A stretch of DNA of 64,000 nt from Granulosicoccaceae sp. 1_MG-2023 (GTDB lineage Bacteria; Pseudomonadota; Gammaproteobacteria; Granulosicoccales; Granulosicoccaceae), in NCBI GenBank assembly GCA_030546905.1, contig JAUOPI010000016.1, forward strand, positions 27,629 through 91,628, read 5' to 3'. Positions 18,689 to 27,935 of the stretch are shown piece after piece; position 1 is the stretch's first letter, and every line of letters starts with the position of its first letter. The position numbers were made by a program, and so were the translations under genes. The notes under the pieces are model-generated. The model saw only the letters and a list, made by a program, of their open reading frames with translations. It ran no database searches and had not been told where the DNA came from.

Positions 18689-18949
18689 ATGAAGGTTTCT
18701 ATCAAACAGGGTATACGCGTGTTGACGGTGGCCGGCGCTTTGGTGTTGCTCAGCGGATGCCATATGGTCGGCATTCACGGCAGCCTGTACGCTGCGCATC
18801 CGGGCCACGCCCGGCAGGCGGCTCCCGACATCGCACGGCCCTCACGCCATCGGGATTACCGCGGTGACTACCGGCGTGAGTCGCCGCGCCGGTATGTGCC
18901 CGGCCGCGCCCGTGTGCGCACGACCGAGGAACACTACCGCCACTACTGA
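18689..18949 (+). CDS. Small basic lipoprotein of unknown function
   Basis: The 86-residue product starts at an ATG preceded by AGGAAG. It has a short signal peptide ending VLLSGC (C24). The mature peptide is very rich in Arg, Tyr and His (for example RHRDYRGDYRRESPRRY) and predicted to be disordered. I do not recognise a family. It is divergent from the DUF4091 lipoprotein and convergent with hslO, with only eight bases between the stops. The long in-frame extension upstream (to 18506) was rejected because it would hide the signal peptide and overlap the neighbouring start. Confidence 0.6.
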   Translation: MKVSIKQGIRVLTVAGALVLLSGCHMVGIHGSLYAAHPGHARQAAPDIARPSRHRDYRGDYRRESPRRYVPGRARVRTTEEHYRHY

Positions 18950-18957
18950 GGCTTTCT

Positions 18958-19839
18958 TCAGTGGGCGTGTCCGGAGTCCGGCGGCGTCGCGCCGGCGAAC
19001 AGGCCGCCCACATCGACCGCGTCGAACACTTCGGTGTTACGGCAGAATTCACAGGTCACGGTTATCTCCCCCTGCTCGGCAAGAATGCTACGCGCCTCCT
19101 GCTCACCCAGCCCCTGTAGCATGCCGGCCACCCGCTCACGGCTGCAGTTACAGGCGAACTCCACTTCTTCAGGCTCATACAGGCGTACCGTCTCTTCATG
19201 AAACAGGCGGTGTAGCAGTGTTTCCACCGGCAGTCCCAGCAGTTCCTCGCGGCTCAGGGTCGCGCCCAGCTGGCTGGCACGGTTCCAGCCTTCGTCTTCG
19301 TCCGCCCCTGGCAGTCGCTGGAGGAGGAAGCCGCCGGCCGAATGGGCATTGCTGCTGAGCGCGATCTGCGTGGGCAATTGTTCGGACTGGGCGAAATAGT
19401 CCGTCAGCGCACCGGCCAGATCACCGGCCTGCAGACTGACATAGCCCTGATAGTCCTGCCCCGGCGTGGCGCCTGACAGGGTGATACTCATTTGCCCTGC
19501 CCCGAACAGCGTTTGCAGGTCCGCACCGGCGGGCGGCTCTTCGCGCCAGTCGGCCATGCCCCTGACCTTGCCCTGATCGGTGACCTGCACCACCAACAGG
19601 CTGAGCGGCCCGTCACCCTTGACCTGCAGGCTGAGTTTGCCGGTGAATTTCAGATTTGCGCCCAGCAAGACCACCGCTGCCATGGCCTCGGCCAGCACCT
19701 GCGCCACCGTAGGCGGATAGTCGGCGCGCCGCAGTGTCTCGCGCCAGCTCTCATCGAGACGGACGACAACGCCGCGCACGTCGGCCGATTCAATCAGAAA
19801 GCGGTAGCGGAAATCCTGCTGTACCGGATCGTTCTGCAT
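18958..19839 (-). CDS. hslO: Hsp33 redox-regulated chaperone
   Basis: This 293-residue protein matches Hsp33, a cytosolic holdase switched on by oxidation. The C-terminal zinc site is complete: CNC, a 30-residue gap and CEFC, within the CxC-X27-32-CxxC family rule. The N-terminal domain has the typical R-Y-x-F-x-I-E-S-A-D-V-R-G and L-A-E-A-M-A-A-V-V-L-L-G motifs. It ends with a His-containing tail. It is a single-gene unit. Confidence 0.95.
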   Translation of the reverse strand: MQNDPVQQDFRYRFLIESADVRGVVVRLDESWRETLRRADYPPTVAQVLAEAMAAVVLLGANLKFTGKLSLQVKGDGPLSLLVVQVTDQGKVRGMADWREEPPAGADLQTLFGAGQMSITLSGATPGQDYQGYVSLQAGDLAGALTDYFAQSEQLPTQIALSSNAHSAGGFLLQRLPGADEDEGWNRASQLGATLSREELLGLPVETLLHRLFHEETVRLYEPEEVEFACNCSRERVAGMLQGLGEQEARSILAEQGEITVTCEFCRNTEVFDAVDVGGLFAGATPPDSGHAH

Positions 19840-19913
19840 TATGTGAGTTCCCGTTTTAGACAGCCGCTCATTGTAGCCTGCGCGCGCGGCGCTGTCCGTC
19901 CCTGACGGCAGCT

Positions 19914-19946
19914 GTGCGCTGCGTCACGATTGTGATGCAGCGCACA
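19914..19946. promoter_or_regulatory. Large inverted repeat with CRP/Vfr-like site before the pilin operon
   Basis: Arms GTGCGCTGCGTCAC (19914-19927) and GTGATGCAGCGCAC (19932-19945) are complementary at 13 of 14 positions around GATT. The right arm is also part of TGTGA-N6-GCACA (19931-19946), one mismatch from the CRP/Vfr consensus TGTGA-N6-TCACA. It lies 63 bases before fimT. A separate palindrome GGGTTAACCC follows at 19971-19980. There is no T-run, so it is not a normal terminator. Confidence 0.45.
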
Positions 19947-20008
19947 CTCCGTAACTCCTTGCCACTTGACGGGTTAACCCCGCGCCGTCTCCGGTCGATG
20001 CACGGGGT

Positions 20009-20584
20009 ATGACACGAAACAGATCAACCGGCTTTAGCCTTATCGAACTACTTGTCACGCTCGCCGTGGCATCGATTCTTATTGCCTTCGGGGTACCGTC
20101 GTTCGCCAACCTCGTGGCCGGCGGGCGCCAGTCCGATACCTATAACGAACTGGTCAGCAGTATTGGTCTGGCGCGCTCCGAAGCGGTCAAGCGCGCTTCG
20201 ACGATTACCGTATGCGGCTATGCCAGCGACACGCAGTGCGCCGGTGATAATGACTGGTCCAAGGGTTGGCTGGTGTTTGAGGATCTTGATGCTGACGGCA
20301 CCGTCGATAGCGGAGAAGACCTGCTGGCACAGAAAGAAATCAGCTATGACGATCAGTCCGTGCAGGCCCTGAGCTTCAGCGGCAGCAACGGTTTCCGTTA
20401 CTTCAGTCGTGGCAATGTGAGCTCAACCGGCTATCTGGTTGTCTGTGACAGCCGCGGCGCGGAGGATGCCAAAGCGCTTAATGTCACCACCACCGGTGGC
20501 GTCCGTAAGGCGATCGACAGTAACAACGACAACATCGTTGAAAATCTGTCCGGTCAGAACGTCAGCTGTCCGGCGGGCTCATGA
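20009..20584 (+). CDS. fimT: Minor pseudopilin, GspH/FimT/FimU family
   Basis: The 191-residue product has a class III prepilin leader: basic MTRNRSTG, cleavage after Gly, then FSLIELLVTLAVASILIAFG with Glu5. The globular part fits GspH/FimT (early RQSDTYNELVSSIGLARSEAVKR helix and paired Cys residues). FimU-type proteins prime type IV pilus assembly with PilV, PilW, PilX and PilE. It opens a six-gene run; its stop overlaps the pilV start (ATGA). The name fimT or fimU depends on nomenclature. Confidence 0.88.
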   Translation: MTRNRSTGFSLIELLVTLAVASILIAFGVPSFANLVAGGRQSDTYNELVSSIGLARSEAVKRASTITVCGYASDTQCAGDNDWSKGWLVFEDLDADGTVDSGEDLLAQKEISYDDQSVQALSFSGSNGFRYFSRGNVSSTGYLVVCDSRGAEDAKALNVTTTGGVRKAIDSNNDNIVENLSGQNVSCPAGS

Positions 20585-21069
20585 TGCGCCGCGCTGTCCG
20601 CCCGACACGCTTTCGCAGGCCGGCCGCCGGCCAGTCAGGGGTGACCTTTATTGAGGTATTGGTCGCGGTGGTGATTCTGTCTTTGGGTTTTCTCGCCACC
20701 AGCCGGATGCAGATCCTCGGCATGCGCTACAACCAGGGGGCGTTTTTTCAGTCTCAGGCATCGATTCTTGCGGCCGATATTGCTGACCGGATGCGCGCCA
20801 ATCTTGACGCGGTCGATGACGGCAAGTTTGACAACGTCAGTACTGACAGTCTGCCGACCGACCCGGGCTGCATCACGGACGGCTGCAGCTCCTCGGAGCT
20901 GGCCGACAACGATATCGTGCAGTGGGGACAGAGCATTAGCAATTCCCTGCCCGATGGTTTGGGCGAGATCCAGCTCGACAGCGGTGTTTATGAGATCTCG
21001 GTTTCCTGGAGTGAGAAAATCAGCGATACGCAAGAGACCCAGTCGGTGAAAATATGGTTAACGCCATGA
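20581..21069 (+). CDS. pilV: Type IV pilus modification protein PilV
   Basis: This 162-residue minor pilin has the cleavage site QSG/VTFIEVLVAVVILSLGFL with Glu5 and a characteristic PilV pattern after the helix (M-Q-I-L-G-M-R-Y-N-Q then A-D-I-A-D-R-M-R-A-N). PilV belongs to the tip complex of the type IV pilus. Both ends overlap their neighbours by ATGA-type junctions, which indicates tight translational coupling. A Cys pair (GCITDGC) may form a disulfide. Confidence 0.9.
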   Translation: MMRRAVRPTRFRRPAAGQSGVTFIEVLVAVVILSLGFLATSRMQILGMRYNQGAFFQSQASILAADIADRMRANLDAVDDGKFDNVSTDSLPTDPGCITDGCSSSELADNDIVQWGQSISNSLPDGLGEIQLDSGVYEISVSWSEKISDTQETQSVKIWLTP

Positions 21070-22142
21070 GTATAAAACGCCACGCCAACCGTGGCTTTTC
21101 GCTGGTCGAGCTCATGATCGCCATGGGTATAGGCGTGATGTTGTTCAGCGGAATCCTGACGATTTTTACCAGTAGCCGCCAGAGCTTTGATCTGACCAAT
21201 GAGATCTCGGCGGTTCAGGAAAACGCCCGGTTTGCGCTCGAACGTCTGGCCAATGATATCCGTATGGCCGGCTTTCAGGGCTGTGCCACCTCCACTGACA
21301 GCGCGGCTGCAGTGCAGGCCAGCAACGCGCCGACCACCAACCCGGCGCAGACGGCGGTGCGTGGCGCGGAGGTAACCTCTGCGGGTTGGTTGCCTTCGCA
21401 GCCGGCGGAACTGGCCGGCATCTCCCCTGAACCACGGGTCGGCAGCGATGTGCTGATGCTGCAGCTCGCCGAACCGGTGACCGAGCGCCTGGCCACCGCA
21501 ATGCTGACGCCGTCGGACAATCTGGAGCTTGAAAGCAACAGTATCGGTCTGGCTGCCGGTGATCTGGCGGTTGTGGCCGATTGCCAGAGTGCCGATTTGT
21601 TCCGCGTCACCGCGGTTTCCGGCACCACAATTGAGCACGGCGCCGGTTCCAACTTCAGCGGCAATCTGCAAAAAGCCTATTCACCGGGGGCCACGACGGC
21701 CACCGACCCGACCCGTGTAATGAAGTACAGCTACCGTGTTTACTATGTTGCCGATACGGGCCGTACCAACACCAGCGGTGATCCGGTCTATTCGCTTTAT
21801 GTCTACGATATGGAGGACATAGATAACGACGATCCGGCTGAAGAACTGATCGAGGGCGTGGAATTTCTGCAGCTGCAATTCGGTGCCGAAACCGGCTTGA
21901 ATGTGACCAGCTACTTCAGTGCCGACGGCGCCAACTATGACCCCGATGAAATCACGCTGGTGCGACTGGGTATGCTGATGCATACCATTGAAGAATCTGC
22001 TGATGAGGAAGACACGCGAACCTATAGTGTGCTCGATGAGGACATCGGCCCGCAAGGCTCCAGCGGTACCGGGCACGGCAATGACAAACGGGCGCGGATG
22101 GTCTTTACCTCCTCGGTCAAAATAAGGAACCGACGACTATGA
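21066..22142 (+). CDS. pilW: Minor pilin PilW
   Basis: The 358-residue protein (from the ATG at 21066, which overlaps the pilV stop; an ATG twelve bases earlier is possible) has the prepilin site NRG/FSLVELMIAMGIGVMLFSG. PilW hallmarks follow: N-A-R-F-A-L-E-R-L-A-N-D-I-R-M-A-G-F-Q-G-C directly after the helix and a long beta-rich globular domain. It joins FimU, PilV, PilX and PilE in the pilus tip subcomplex. Its stop overlaps the pilX start by ATGA. Confidence 0.9.
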   Translation: MSIKRHANRGFSLVELMIAMGIGVMLFSGILTIFTSSRQSFDLTNEISAVQENARFALERLANDIRMAGFQGCATSTDSAAAVQASNAPTTNPAQTAVRGAEVTSAGWLPSQPAELAGISPEPRVGSDVLMLQLAEPVTERLATAMLTPSDNLELESNSIGLAAGDLAVVADCQSADLFRVTAVSGTTIEHGAGSNFSGNLQKAYSPGATTATDPTRVMKYSYRVYYVADTGRTNTSGDPVYSLYVYDMEDIDNDDPAEELIEGVEFLQLQFGAETGLNVTSYFSADGANYDPDEITLVRLGMLMHTIEESADEEDTRTYSVLDEDIGPQGSSGTGHGNDKRARMVFTSSVKIRNRRL

Positions 22143-22615
22143 ACGGACCCGGACTGGCACAGCGGCGGCTGCCGCGCCGCGCGCAGGCACAACGTGGCGC
22201 GATACTGACTGTCGCGCTGGTGATGATGTTTCTGTTGTCGATTCTCGGGCTCGCGGTAATGAAAACATCGCGTCTCGAGCACCGTATGTCGACCAACGCA
22301 CTGCATCACGACGTTGCCTTTCAATCGGCCGAGACCATCTCGCAGGACGTGATCAGTGACACGGATAACCTCAGTGATGCACTGAACAGCACGACCGGTA
22401 CCACGGAAGTGGCTTACACCAATCCGAAAATGGATATGGTTAAGGCCGACTCCACCGTCGCCTATACCGGCGTCGGCCTGGCGCCGGGGTACTCTGTCGG
22501 GCAGTTTGTCGGCTATCGGTTTATTGTCGACAGCACCGGCACGATCGCCGATGCCAATACCTTTTCACGGGTGATTCAGGGCGCCGTGCGCACCGCGCCC
22601 AAGCCGACCTACTGA
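22139..22615 (+). CDS. pilX: Minor pilin PilX
   Basis: This 158-residue protein has the PilX N-terminus, a basic leader ending QRG, then AILTVALVMMFLLSILGLAV and the family motif M-K-T-S-R-L-E-H-R-M-S-T-N. Like other PilX proteins it lacks the canonical Glu5. The globular part is short. PilX helps place PilY1 at the pilus tip. A 184-base gap containing a hairpin separates it from pilY1, the only sizeable gap in the operon. Confidence 0.88.
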   Translation: MNGPGLAQRRLPRRAQAQRGAILTVALVMMFLLSILGLAVMKTSRLEHRMSTNALHHDVAFQSAETISQDVISDTDNLSDALNSTTGTTEVAYTNPKMDMVKADSTVAYTGVGLAPGYSVGQFVGYRFIVDSTGTIADANTFSRVIQGAVRTAPKPTY

Positions 22616-22644
22616 GCCCGCTTCCCTACCCGGAAAAACACGCA

Positions 22645-22667
22645 GGGAGTCCGCTTACCGGACTCCC
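22645..22667 (+). terminator. Stem-loop between pilX and pilY1, possible attenuator
   Basis: GGGAGTCCG and CGGACTCCC make a perfect 9-bp stem with a CTTAC loop, 30 bases after the pilX stop. It is followed by GTCTGATTT, a poor T-tract, so it may reduce rather than block transcription into pilY1. Confidence 0.5.
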
Positions 22668-22799
22668 GTCTGATTTAGCGGGCAAAATCCCCGCTTCCCT
22701 CTCAAGTTATTCATCCGTGCACCGACATTGTTAGCAGAGGTGCGCCAATCCGTCATGGGCGTGTATTTGCACCACAACACGGTTTCACTGGGAATAAAC

Positions 22800-25700
22800 A
22801 TGCAGAAATACCCTTTGCTCACGACTGTCAGAGCGATTGTCTCCGGCACGGCTATAGCGTTGTTGTCCGTTGGCAACGCTTTGTATGCCGACGATACAGA
22901 AGTCTTCTTCGGCGCGCAGACCGCGCAATCGACGTCATTCCCGAATGTGCTGTTTGTGCTCGATACCAGTGGCTCCATGAGTGGCACCGATGGGACGGGA
23001 AGCAGCCGAATTGACCGCATGAAGGATGCGCTGACACAAATCCTCGACAGCGCCACCAATATCAATGTGGGGATAATGCGCCTGAATGGCTATTACGGCG
23101 GCGGTTCCGTGCTCTACCCTGTCACCTATATCGATAAGGAGCTGTGCCCGAACGGAATTTGTGACGGCGGGAGTTCGCTGGTTGACCTCAGCGCCAGGGT
23201 CAATGCCTCCTCGGACGACGTCACTGAGAGCAGCGCTTCGCTGACCATGTATCTGGATGATCCGGAACTGGTGATGTTCAAGGACGAAACCGGGTACGAG
23301 GAAAAAACCGAAGCCTTTCCGATCACCGACAATGAAGATCAGGCCGAGCAGATGCGCGATAGCGACACCTTTATGCTTGGCAGCTGGGATTTGGACTTTT
23401 TCTATGATGTTAACTGGAAACAGGATGAGATCGTGTTCGGTTTGCGTTTCCCGGATGTGGACATCCCGGGCAATGCGCAGATTCTCTCGGCGTCGATTTC
23501 AATGCAAGCCGATACATCGAAGTATAAAGGTGCTGTTAATGCGCTGGTTGCCATCGAAGACGCCGCCGATTCACCGATTTTCGACAGCAACAGCGGCAAG
23601 CGTATCCATGACCGCACCTGGAGCAGCGATACGATTGAATGGAACGATGTGTCGATTCCGCCAAGTGACGGCATATTGGAAACGCCTGACCTGAGCTCCT
23701 TGCTGAGCAGCCGTATCGAGCGCCCTGACTGGAGCCCCGGCAGTGGTATCGCATTTAAATTTCAGCACAACGATGACTCGGCCTATCCGGTTGACTCTGA
23801 CCACTACCGTCGGATTCACGCCTGGCCGGGCTACACCGATTACGCCCCCAGACTCAACGTTACCTACTCCAGCAGCACCATTACCCCACAGAAACTGGGC
23901 CTGCGTTTCGACAACCTCAGAATACCGCAAGGGGCAACCATTACCTCGGCCAGCCTGGAATTTACCAGCACGGAAAGTAACAGTGCCGACACGACGGCGA
24001 CAATCCGCGCACAGGCCAGCGATGACGCGCCGACCTTCACCTCCAGCAACGGCAACCTGAGCTCCCGCTCACTGACCAGTGCATCTGTTGATTGGGATGT
24101 TGACGTCTGGGAATACGCCGATGAGACCTATCAATCGGTTGATATCTCGCCGGTTCTGCAGGAAGTTGTTGACCGCGATGGTTGGTGCGGCGGTAATGCG
24201 ATTGCATTGATTCTTGAAGGTAGTGGTCTGCGCGAAGCGGTCAGCTACGATCAGGACCCGAACAGCGCGCCGGTGCTGAAACTGGAATACGACGCCAGCA
24301 CCATTCCGTCCGGCGGCGGCTGCACCGCGGCCCTGGCCACTGCGACTATCGCGGTGGACTCCGATGACGTGGAACAGGACGCCAACGGCGACATGACTTT
24401 CAGCAGCAACGATATTGAGCTCGGTCATGATGGCAGCCTGGAAAACTCGTCCGGTCTGCGTTTCCGTGACATCACGGTCCCGCAAGGTGCAACGATTACC
24501 GGCGCAACGCTCGAGATGACCGCCCGTCAGGAGCATGACAACAATATCAGCGTTACGATCAGCGCGCATAACACCGCTGATGCGGGGGCTTTTTCTGCGG
24601 TCGATTACTACCTCGACAGCCTGGATCGCACCAGCGCTTCAGTGGACTGGTATAACCTGGCTGCCGTTGAGGAAGGAGATGGGCTGGTCTCACCTGATAT
24701 CTCCAGCGTGATTCAGGAGTTGGTGAACAAGTCGGATTGGGAGAACGGCAATTCCATATCCCTCCTTATTGATTACAAGTCCGGAACAGGCACGCGGAAA
24801 ATGTATGCCTATGCGGACAGTCCGACCAAGGTCGCGCGCTTGAATATCTCCTACCGCACCGCGGCCAATAATGCAGCGCTGAGCGGAACCGATCCGATTG
24901 TCTACAAGTCCACCCGTGAGAAAATGATCGAAATTCTCGATGATATGCAAATCACCGGTGGCACGCCGACAGTCGGTGCGCTGTATGAGGCAGCGCGCTA
25001 TTACAAGGGGCTTAGTGTTGACTTCGGCACATCGCGCGGCACAGGTAAGTACCGGCACCAATATCATCGTGTATCGCATGCCTCCTCCTATACCGGCGGC
25101 AGTGTTTACACGCCCGACAAATGCAGCACATCCAATTACAACAATTGGTACTGCAAGTACGAGGAAATCAGCGGCAACGCGGTTTACACCTCCCCGATAA
25201 ATGACACCTGCCAGTCCAGCCATATTGTATTGCTTTCCGACGGCAGCCCGACGTCCAGCGCCACGGATGAGGCAAAGGACATGATCGGCAGTAACTATTG
25301 TGATTACCGGGGCTCAGGCACCTGTGGCGAGGAGTTGGCTGCCTACTTGAAGGACAATGATCAAAGCGAGTCGGTCCCCGGTACTCAGGGGATCAAGACC
25401 TACACGATCGGCTTTAACTTCACATCTGACTGGATGAAAGACGTCGCTGCCGCCGGAGGCGGGACTTTTTACACGGCCGACAGTTCGCAGGAGCTGGTCG
25501 ATGCGTTCAGCAACATCCTGGCAGAAATCCTCAAGGTCGATACCAGCTTTGTTGCGCCAAGCGCCACGGTGAATGAATTCAACCGCCTGACGCACCGTAA
25601 CGATGTCTACTTTTCGCTGTTCAAACCGGATGAAAAGCCGACCTGGGCCGGCAATCTCAAGCAATACCGCCTGCAGGGTGACCCCTCCGTACTCGTTGAT

Positions 25701-27497
25701 GCGAACGGCGACCCGGCAGTGGATGATTCAACCGGCTTCTTTATGGACAACGCGCAGAGTTACTGGTCGGATACCGCTGACGGCAACAGTGTCGCGCTCG
25801 GCGGTGCAGCCAACGAAATCTCGCTTAACCGCAATCTGTATACCTATACCGGCACAGATACGGATCTGACCGACGGCAGTAATGAGTTCCACGAGGACAA
25901 CAGCAGTCTCACCAAGGCGATGTTCGACCTCTCGGGCCAGAGCGACGCTTATTTCGACGAAGTGGTGCGTTGGGCGCGTGGTGTGGATATCAACGATGAA
26001 GACAATGACGGCAACTACAGCGAGAGTCGCCGGCATATGGGTGACCCCATGCACTCGCAGCCGGTCATCATTAACTACGATACCGATGACTCGGTTATCT
26101 TTGTTGCCACCAATGAGGGCTTTTTACACGCCATCGACAGTGATGACGGCAAAGAGATCTATGCGTTTGTGCCACAGGAGCTGTTGCCGAATTTCGACAC
26201 CTTTTATAAAAACCGCTCCTCGTATGACCATCCCTACGGTCTCGACGGCCCTATCACCACCTGGTACGACGAAAGCACCGGAGAACGGTTGCTGTTCGTG
26301 ACCATGCGTCGCGGTGGCAACAAAATCTATGCGCTGGATATTTCCAGCAAAGAAGAGCCCAAGCTCAAATGGATCATCGACGGCGACACCTCTGATGATT
26401 ACAGCAATCTCGGTCAGACCTGGTCACAGGTGGAAGCGACCAAGATCCGTATCAACGGAGAGACCAAGGAAGTGGTGATCTTTGGCGGTGGCTACGACAC
26501 GAACCAGGATGATGCCCTGAGCACCACCGAAGATTCGGTCGGCAACGCCATTTACATCGCTGATATGCGAACCGGGGAGCGGCTCTGGTGGGCAAGCAAT
26601 GACAACAACGCCACCGAACGCCTGACCGACATGAAATACAGTATCCCCAGTGACATCGCGACACTGGATGTGGATCTGGATGGCATCCTGGACCAGTTCT
26701 ATGTGGGCGATATGGGCGGACAGATCTGGCGCTTTGACCTTGACCAGACGGCCACCAGCTACAGCGATCTGGCCACCGGTGGTGTCATGGCCGATTTCAG
26801 CGGCACTGAACAGGCCGATGCACGCCGCTTTTACTATCCGCCGGATGTGGCACTGATCTCAGCGGATAACAGCTACCAGCTGGCCATCAGTATCGGCTCG
26901 GGATACCGCGCGCATCCGTTGAACCTGATCATCGAAGACCGCTTCTACTCACTGCGGACGCCGTATGTCTTCACCGCACCACCGGAGTATGGCTTTGAAG
27001 ATGCCGATGGCAACTTCGAGCCGGCTACCGAAGACAACCTGGCGGATGTGACCGATGATCTGGAACCGGATATGACCGGGAAAAACGGCTGGATGCTCCG
27101 TATGGAGGAGTCCGGTGAGAAAGTCATTTCCACCAGTGTCACCCTGAACAATAACGTGATCTTTACCGCATACCGGCCTGAGCAGGCTAGTACGGCCTGT
27201 GCCACAGCTCTGGGCGGCGGCGTAGTCTACGCCGTGAGTGTGCTCGATGGCTCACCCGCGCTGGAAGCCGAAGATGGTGAAGAAGCCGACACAGAGCTGC
27301 GGGTTGTTGAACTTAGCCAGGGCGGTATCCCGCCGGAAGCGACCGTACTCTTCCCGAGTGATGTCGACAACAGCAATGACATTACGCCGATCATACTGGT
27401 CGGTGCTGAACAGCCTGAAGAGTTAAAAGAGCTCACCGGCGATCTGGGGCTGACACGACGGACGTTCTGGCAAAACAACCCGGAAGGACAGGATTGA
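22800..27497 (+). CDS. pilY1: PilY1/PilC-type pilus tip adhesin with modules inserted in its VWA domain
   Basis: From the ATG at 22800 (GGGAA upstream, signal peptide ending ALYA) this is 1565 residues, longer than the roughly 1160 of P. aeruginosa PilY1. The VWA MIDAS start DTSGSMS is at residues 55-61. Three similar beta-rich modules follow, at about 210-355, 362-498 and 545-690, each opening G-L-R-F-x-x-(V/I/L)-x-(I/V)-P and closing with (P/R)-x-L-x-(V/L/I)-x-Y. The rest of the VWA (GGTPTVGALYEAARYYKG, then HIVLLSDGSPT) resumes near 705-830. The C-terminal PilY1 propeller starts near 900, with a calcium-loop-like DTNQDDALSTTED near 1233. It promotes pilus extension and adhesion. Confidence 0.92.
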   Translation: MQKYPLLTTVRAIVSGTAIALLSVGNALYADDTEVFFGAQTAQSTSFPNVLFVLDTSGSMSGTDGTGSSRIDRMKDALTQILDSATNINVGIMRLNGYYGGGSVLYPVTYIDKELCPNGICDGGSSLVDLSARVNASSDDVTESSASLTMYLDDPELVMFKDETGYEEKTEAFPITDNEDQAEQMRDSDTFMLGSWDLDFFYDVNWKQDEIVFGLRFPDVDIPGNAQILSASISMQADTSKYKGAVNALVAIEDAADSPIFDSNSGKRIHDRTWSSDTIEWNDVSIPPSDGILETPDLSSLLSSRIERPDWSPGSGIAFKFQHNDDSAYPVDSDHYRRIHAWPGYTDYAPRLNVTYSSSTITPQKLGLRFDNLRIPQGATITSASLEFTSTESNSADTTATIRAQASDDAPTFTSSNGNLSSRSLTSASVDWDVDVWEYADETYQSVDISPVLQEVVDRDGWCGGNAIALILEGSGLREAVSYDQDPNSAPVLKLEYDASTIPSGGGCTAALATATIAVDSDDVEQDANGDMTFSSNDIELGHDGSLENSSGLRFRDITVPQGATITGATLEMTARQEHDNNISVTISAHNTADAGAFSAVDYYLDSLDRTSASVDWYNLAAVEEGDGLVSPDISSVIQELVNKSDWENGNSISLLIDYKSGTGTRKMYAYADSPTKVARLNISYRTAANNAALSGTDPIVYKSTREKMIEILDDMQITGGTPTVGALYEAARYYKGLSVDFGTSRGTGKYRHQYHRVSHASSYTGGSVYTPDKCSTSNYNNWYCKYEEISGNAVYTSPINDTCQSSHIVLLSDGSPTSSATDEAKDMIGSNYCDYRGSGTCGEELAAYLKDNDQSESVPGTQGIKTYTIGFNFTSDWMKDVAAAGGGTFYTADSSQELVDAFSNILAEILKVDTSFVAPSATVNEFNRLTHRNDVYFSLFKPDEKPTWAGNLKQYRLQGDPSVLVDANGDPAVDDSTGFFMDNAQSYWSDTADGNSVALGGAANEISLNRNLYTYTGTDTDLTDGSNEFHEDNSSLTKAMFDLSGQSDAYFDEVVRWARGVDINDEDNDGNYSESRRHMGDPMHSQPVIINYDTDDSVIFVATNEGFLHAIDSDDGKEIYAFVPQELLPNFDTFYKNRSSYDHPYGLDGPITTWYDESTGERLLFVTMRRGGNKIYALDISSKEEPKLKWIIDGDTSDDYSNLGQTWSQVEATKIRINGETKEVVIFGGGYDTNQDDALSTTEDSVGNAIYIADMRTGERLWWASNDNNATERLTDMKYSIPSDIATLDVDLDGILDQFYVGDMGGQIWRFDLDQTATSYSDLATGGVMADFSGTEQADARRFYYPPDVALISADNSYQLAISIGSGYRAHPLNLIIEDRFYSLRTPYVFTAPPEYGFEDADGNFEPATEDNLADVTDDLEPDMTGKNGWMLRMEESGEKVISTSVTLNNNVIFTAYRPEQASTACATALGGGVVYAVSVLDGSPALEAEDGEEADTELRVVELSQGGIPPEATVLFPSDVDNSNDITPIILVGAEQPEELKELTGDLGLTRRTFWQNNPEGQD

Positions 27498-27498
27498 T

Positions 27499-27903
27499 AT
27501 GAAACGGAGAATGAGACAGCAAACTGGTTTTACCCTTGTCGAGCTGCTGATCAGCGTCGTCATCATCGGAGTACTGTCTGCCGTGGCCTACCCTTCTTAC
27601 GTCAAACACGTGTACAAAGCACGGCGGGCTGACGGTCTCTCTGCCATTATGGATATGGCGCAGCGTCTGGAACGCTGCAAAACCACGACCTTCAGTTATG
27701 CAGGCTGTATCGATGACGGAGAATACTCAACCGAAGGCTATTATTATCTGACGTTACCGGCAGATGAGCTCAGCGCGACGGCCTATCAGATACAGGCCGA
27801 ACCCCAGGGCGCGCAGGCCGAAGATGACTGCGGTACGCTGAAAATGAGTGAGTCCGGCAAGAAATACGCGCTTGGCAGTGCCGATGTTGACGATTGTTGG
27901 TAA
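27499..27903 (+). CDS. pilE: Minor pilin PilE
   Basis: This 134-residue pilin has a short leader MKRRMRQQTG, then FTLVELLISVVIIGVLSAVAYPSY with Glu5, and the PilE pattern R-R-A-D-G-x-x-A-I-M-D-M-A-Q-R-L-E-R. Two Cys pairs are present, the last near the C-terminus as in pilin D-regions. The start is one base after the pilY1 stop. PilE is an adaptor between the tip minor pilins and the major pilin shaft. Confidence 0.92.
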   Translation: MKRRMRQQTGFTLVELLISVVIIGVLSAVAYPSYVKHVYKARRADGLSAIMDMAQRLERCKTTTFSYAGCIDDGEYSTEGYYYLTLPADELSATAYQIQAEPQGAQAEDDCGTLKMSESGKKYALGSADVDDCW

Positions 27904-27935
27904 TACAACACCAAGCACTAAAATAGAGATGCAAT

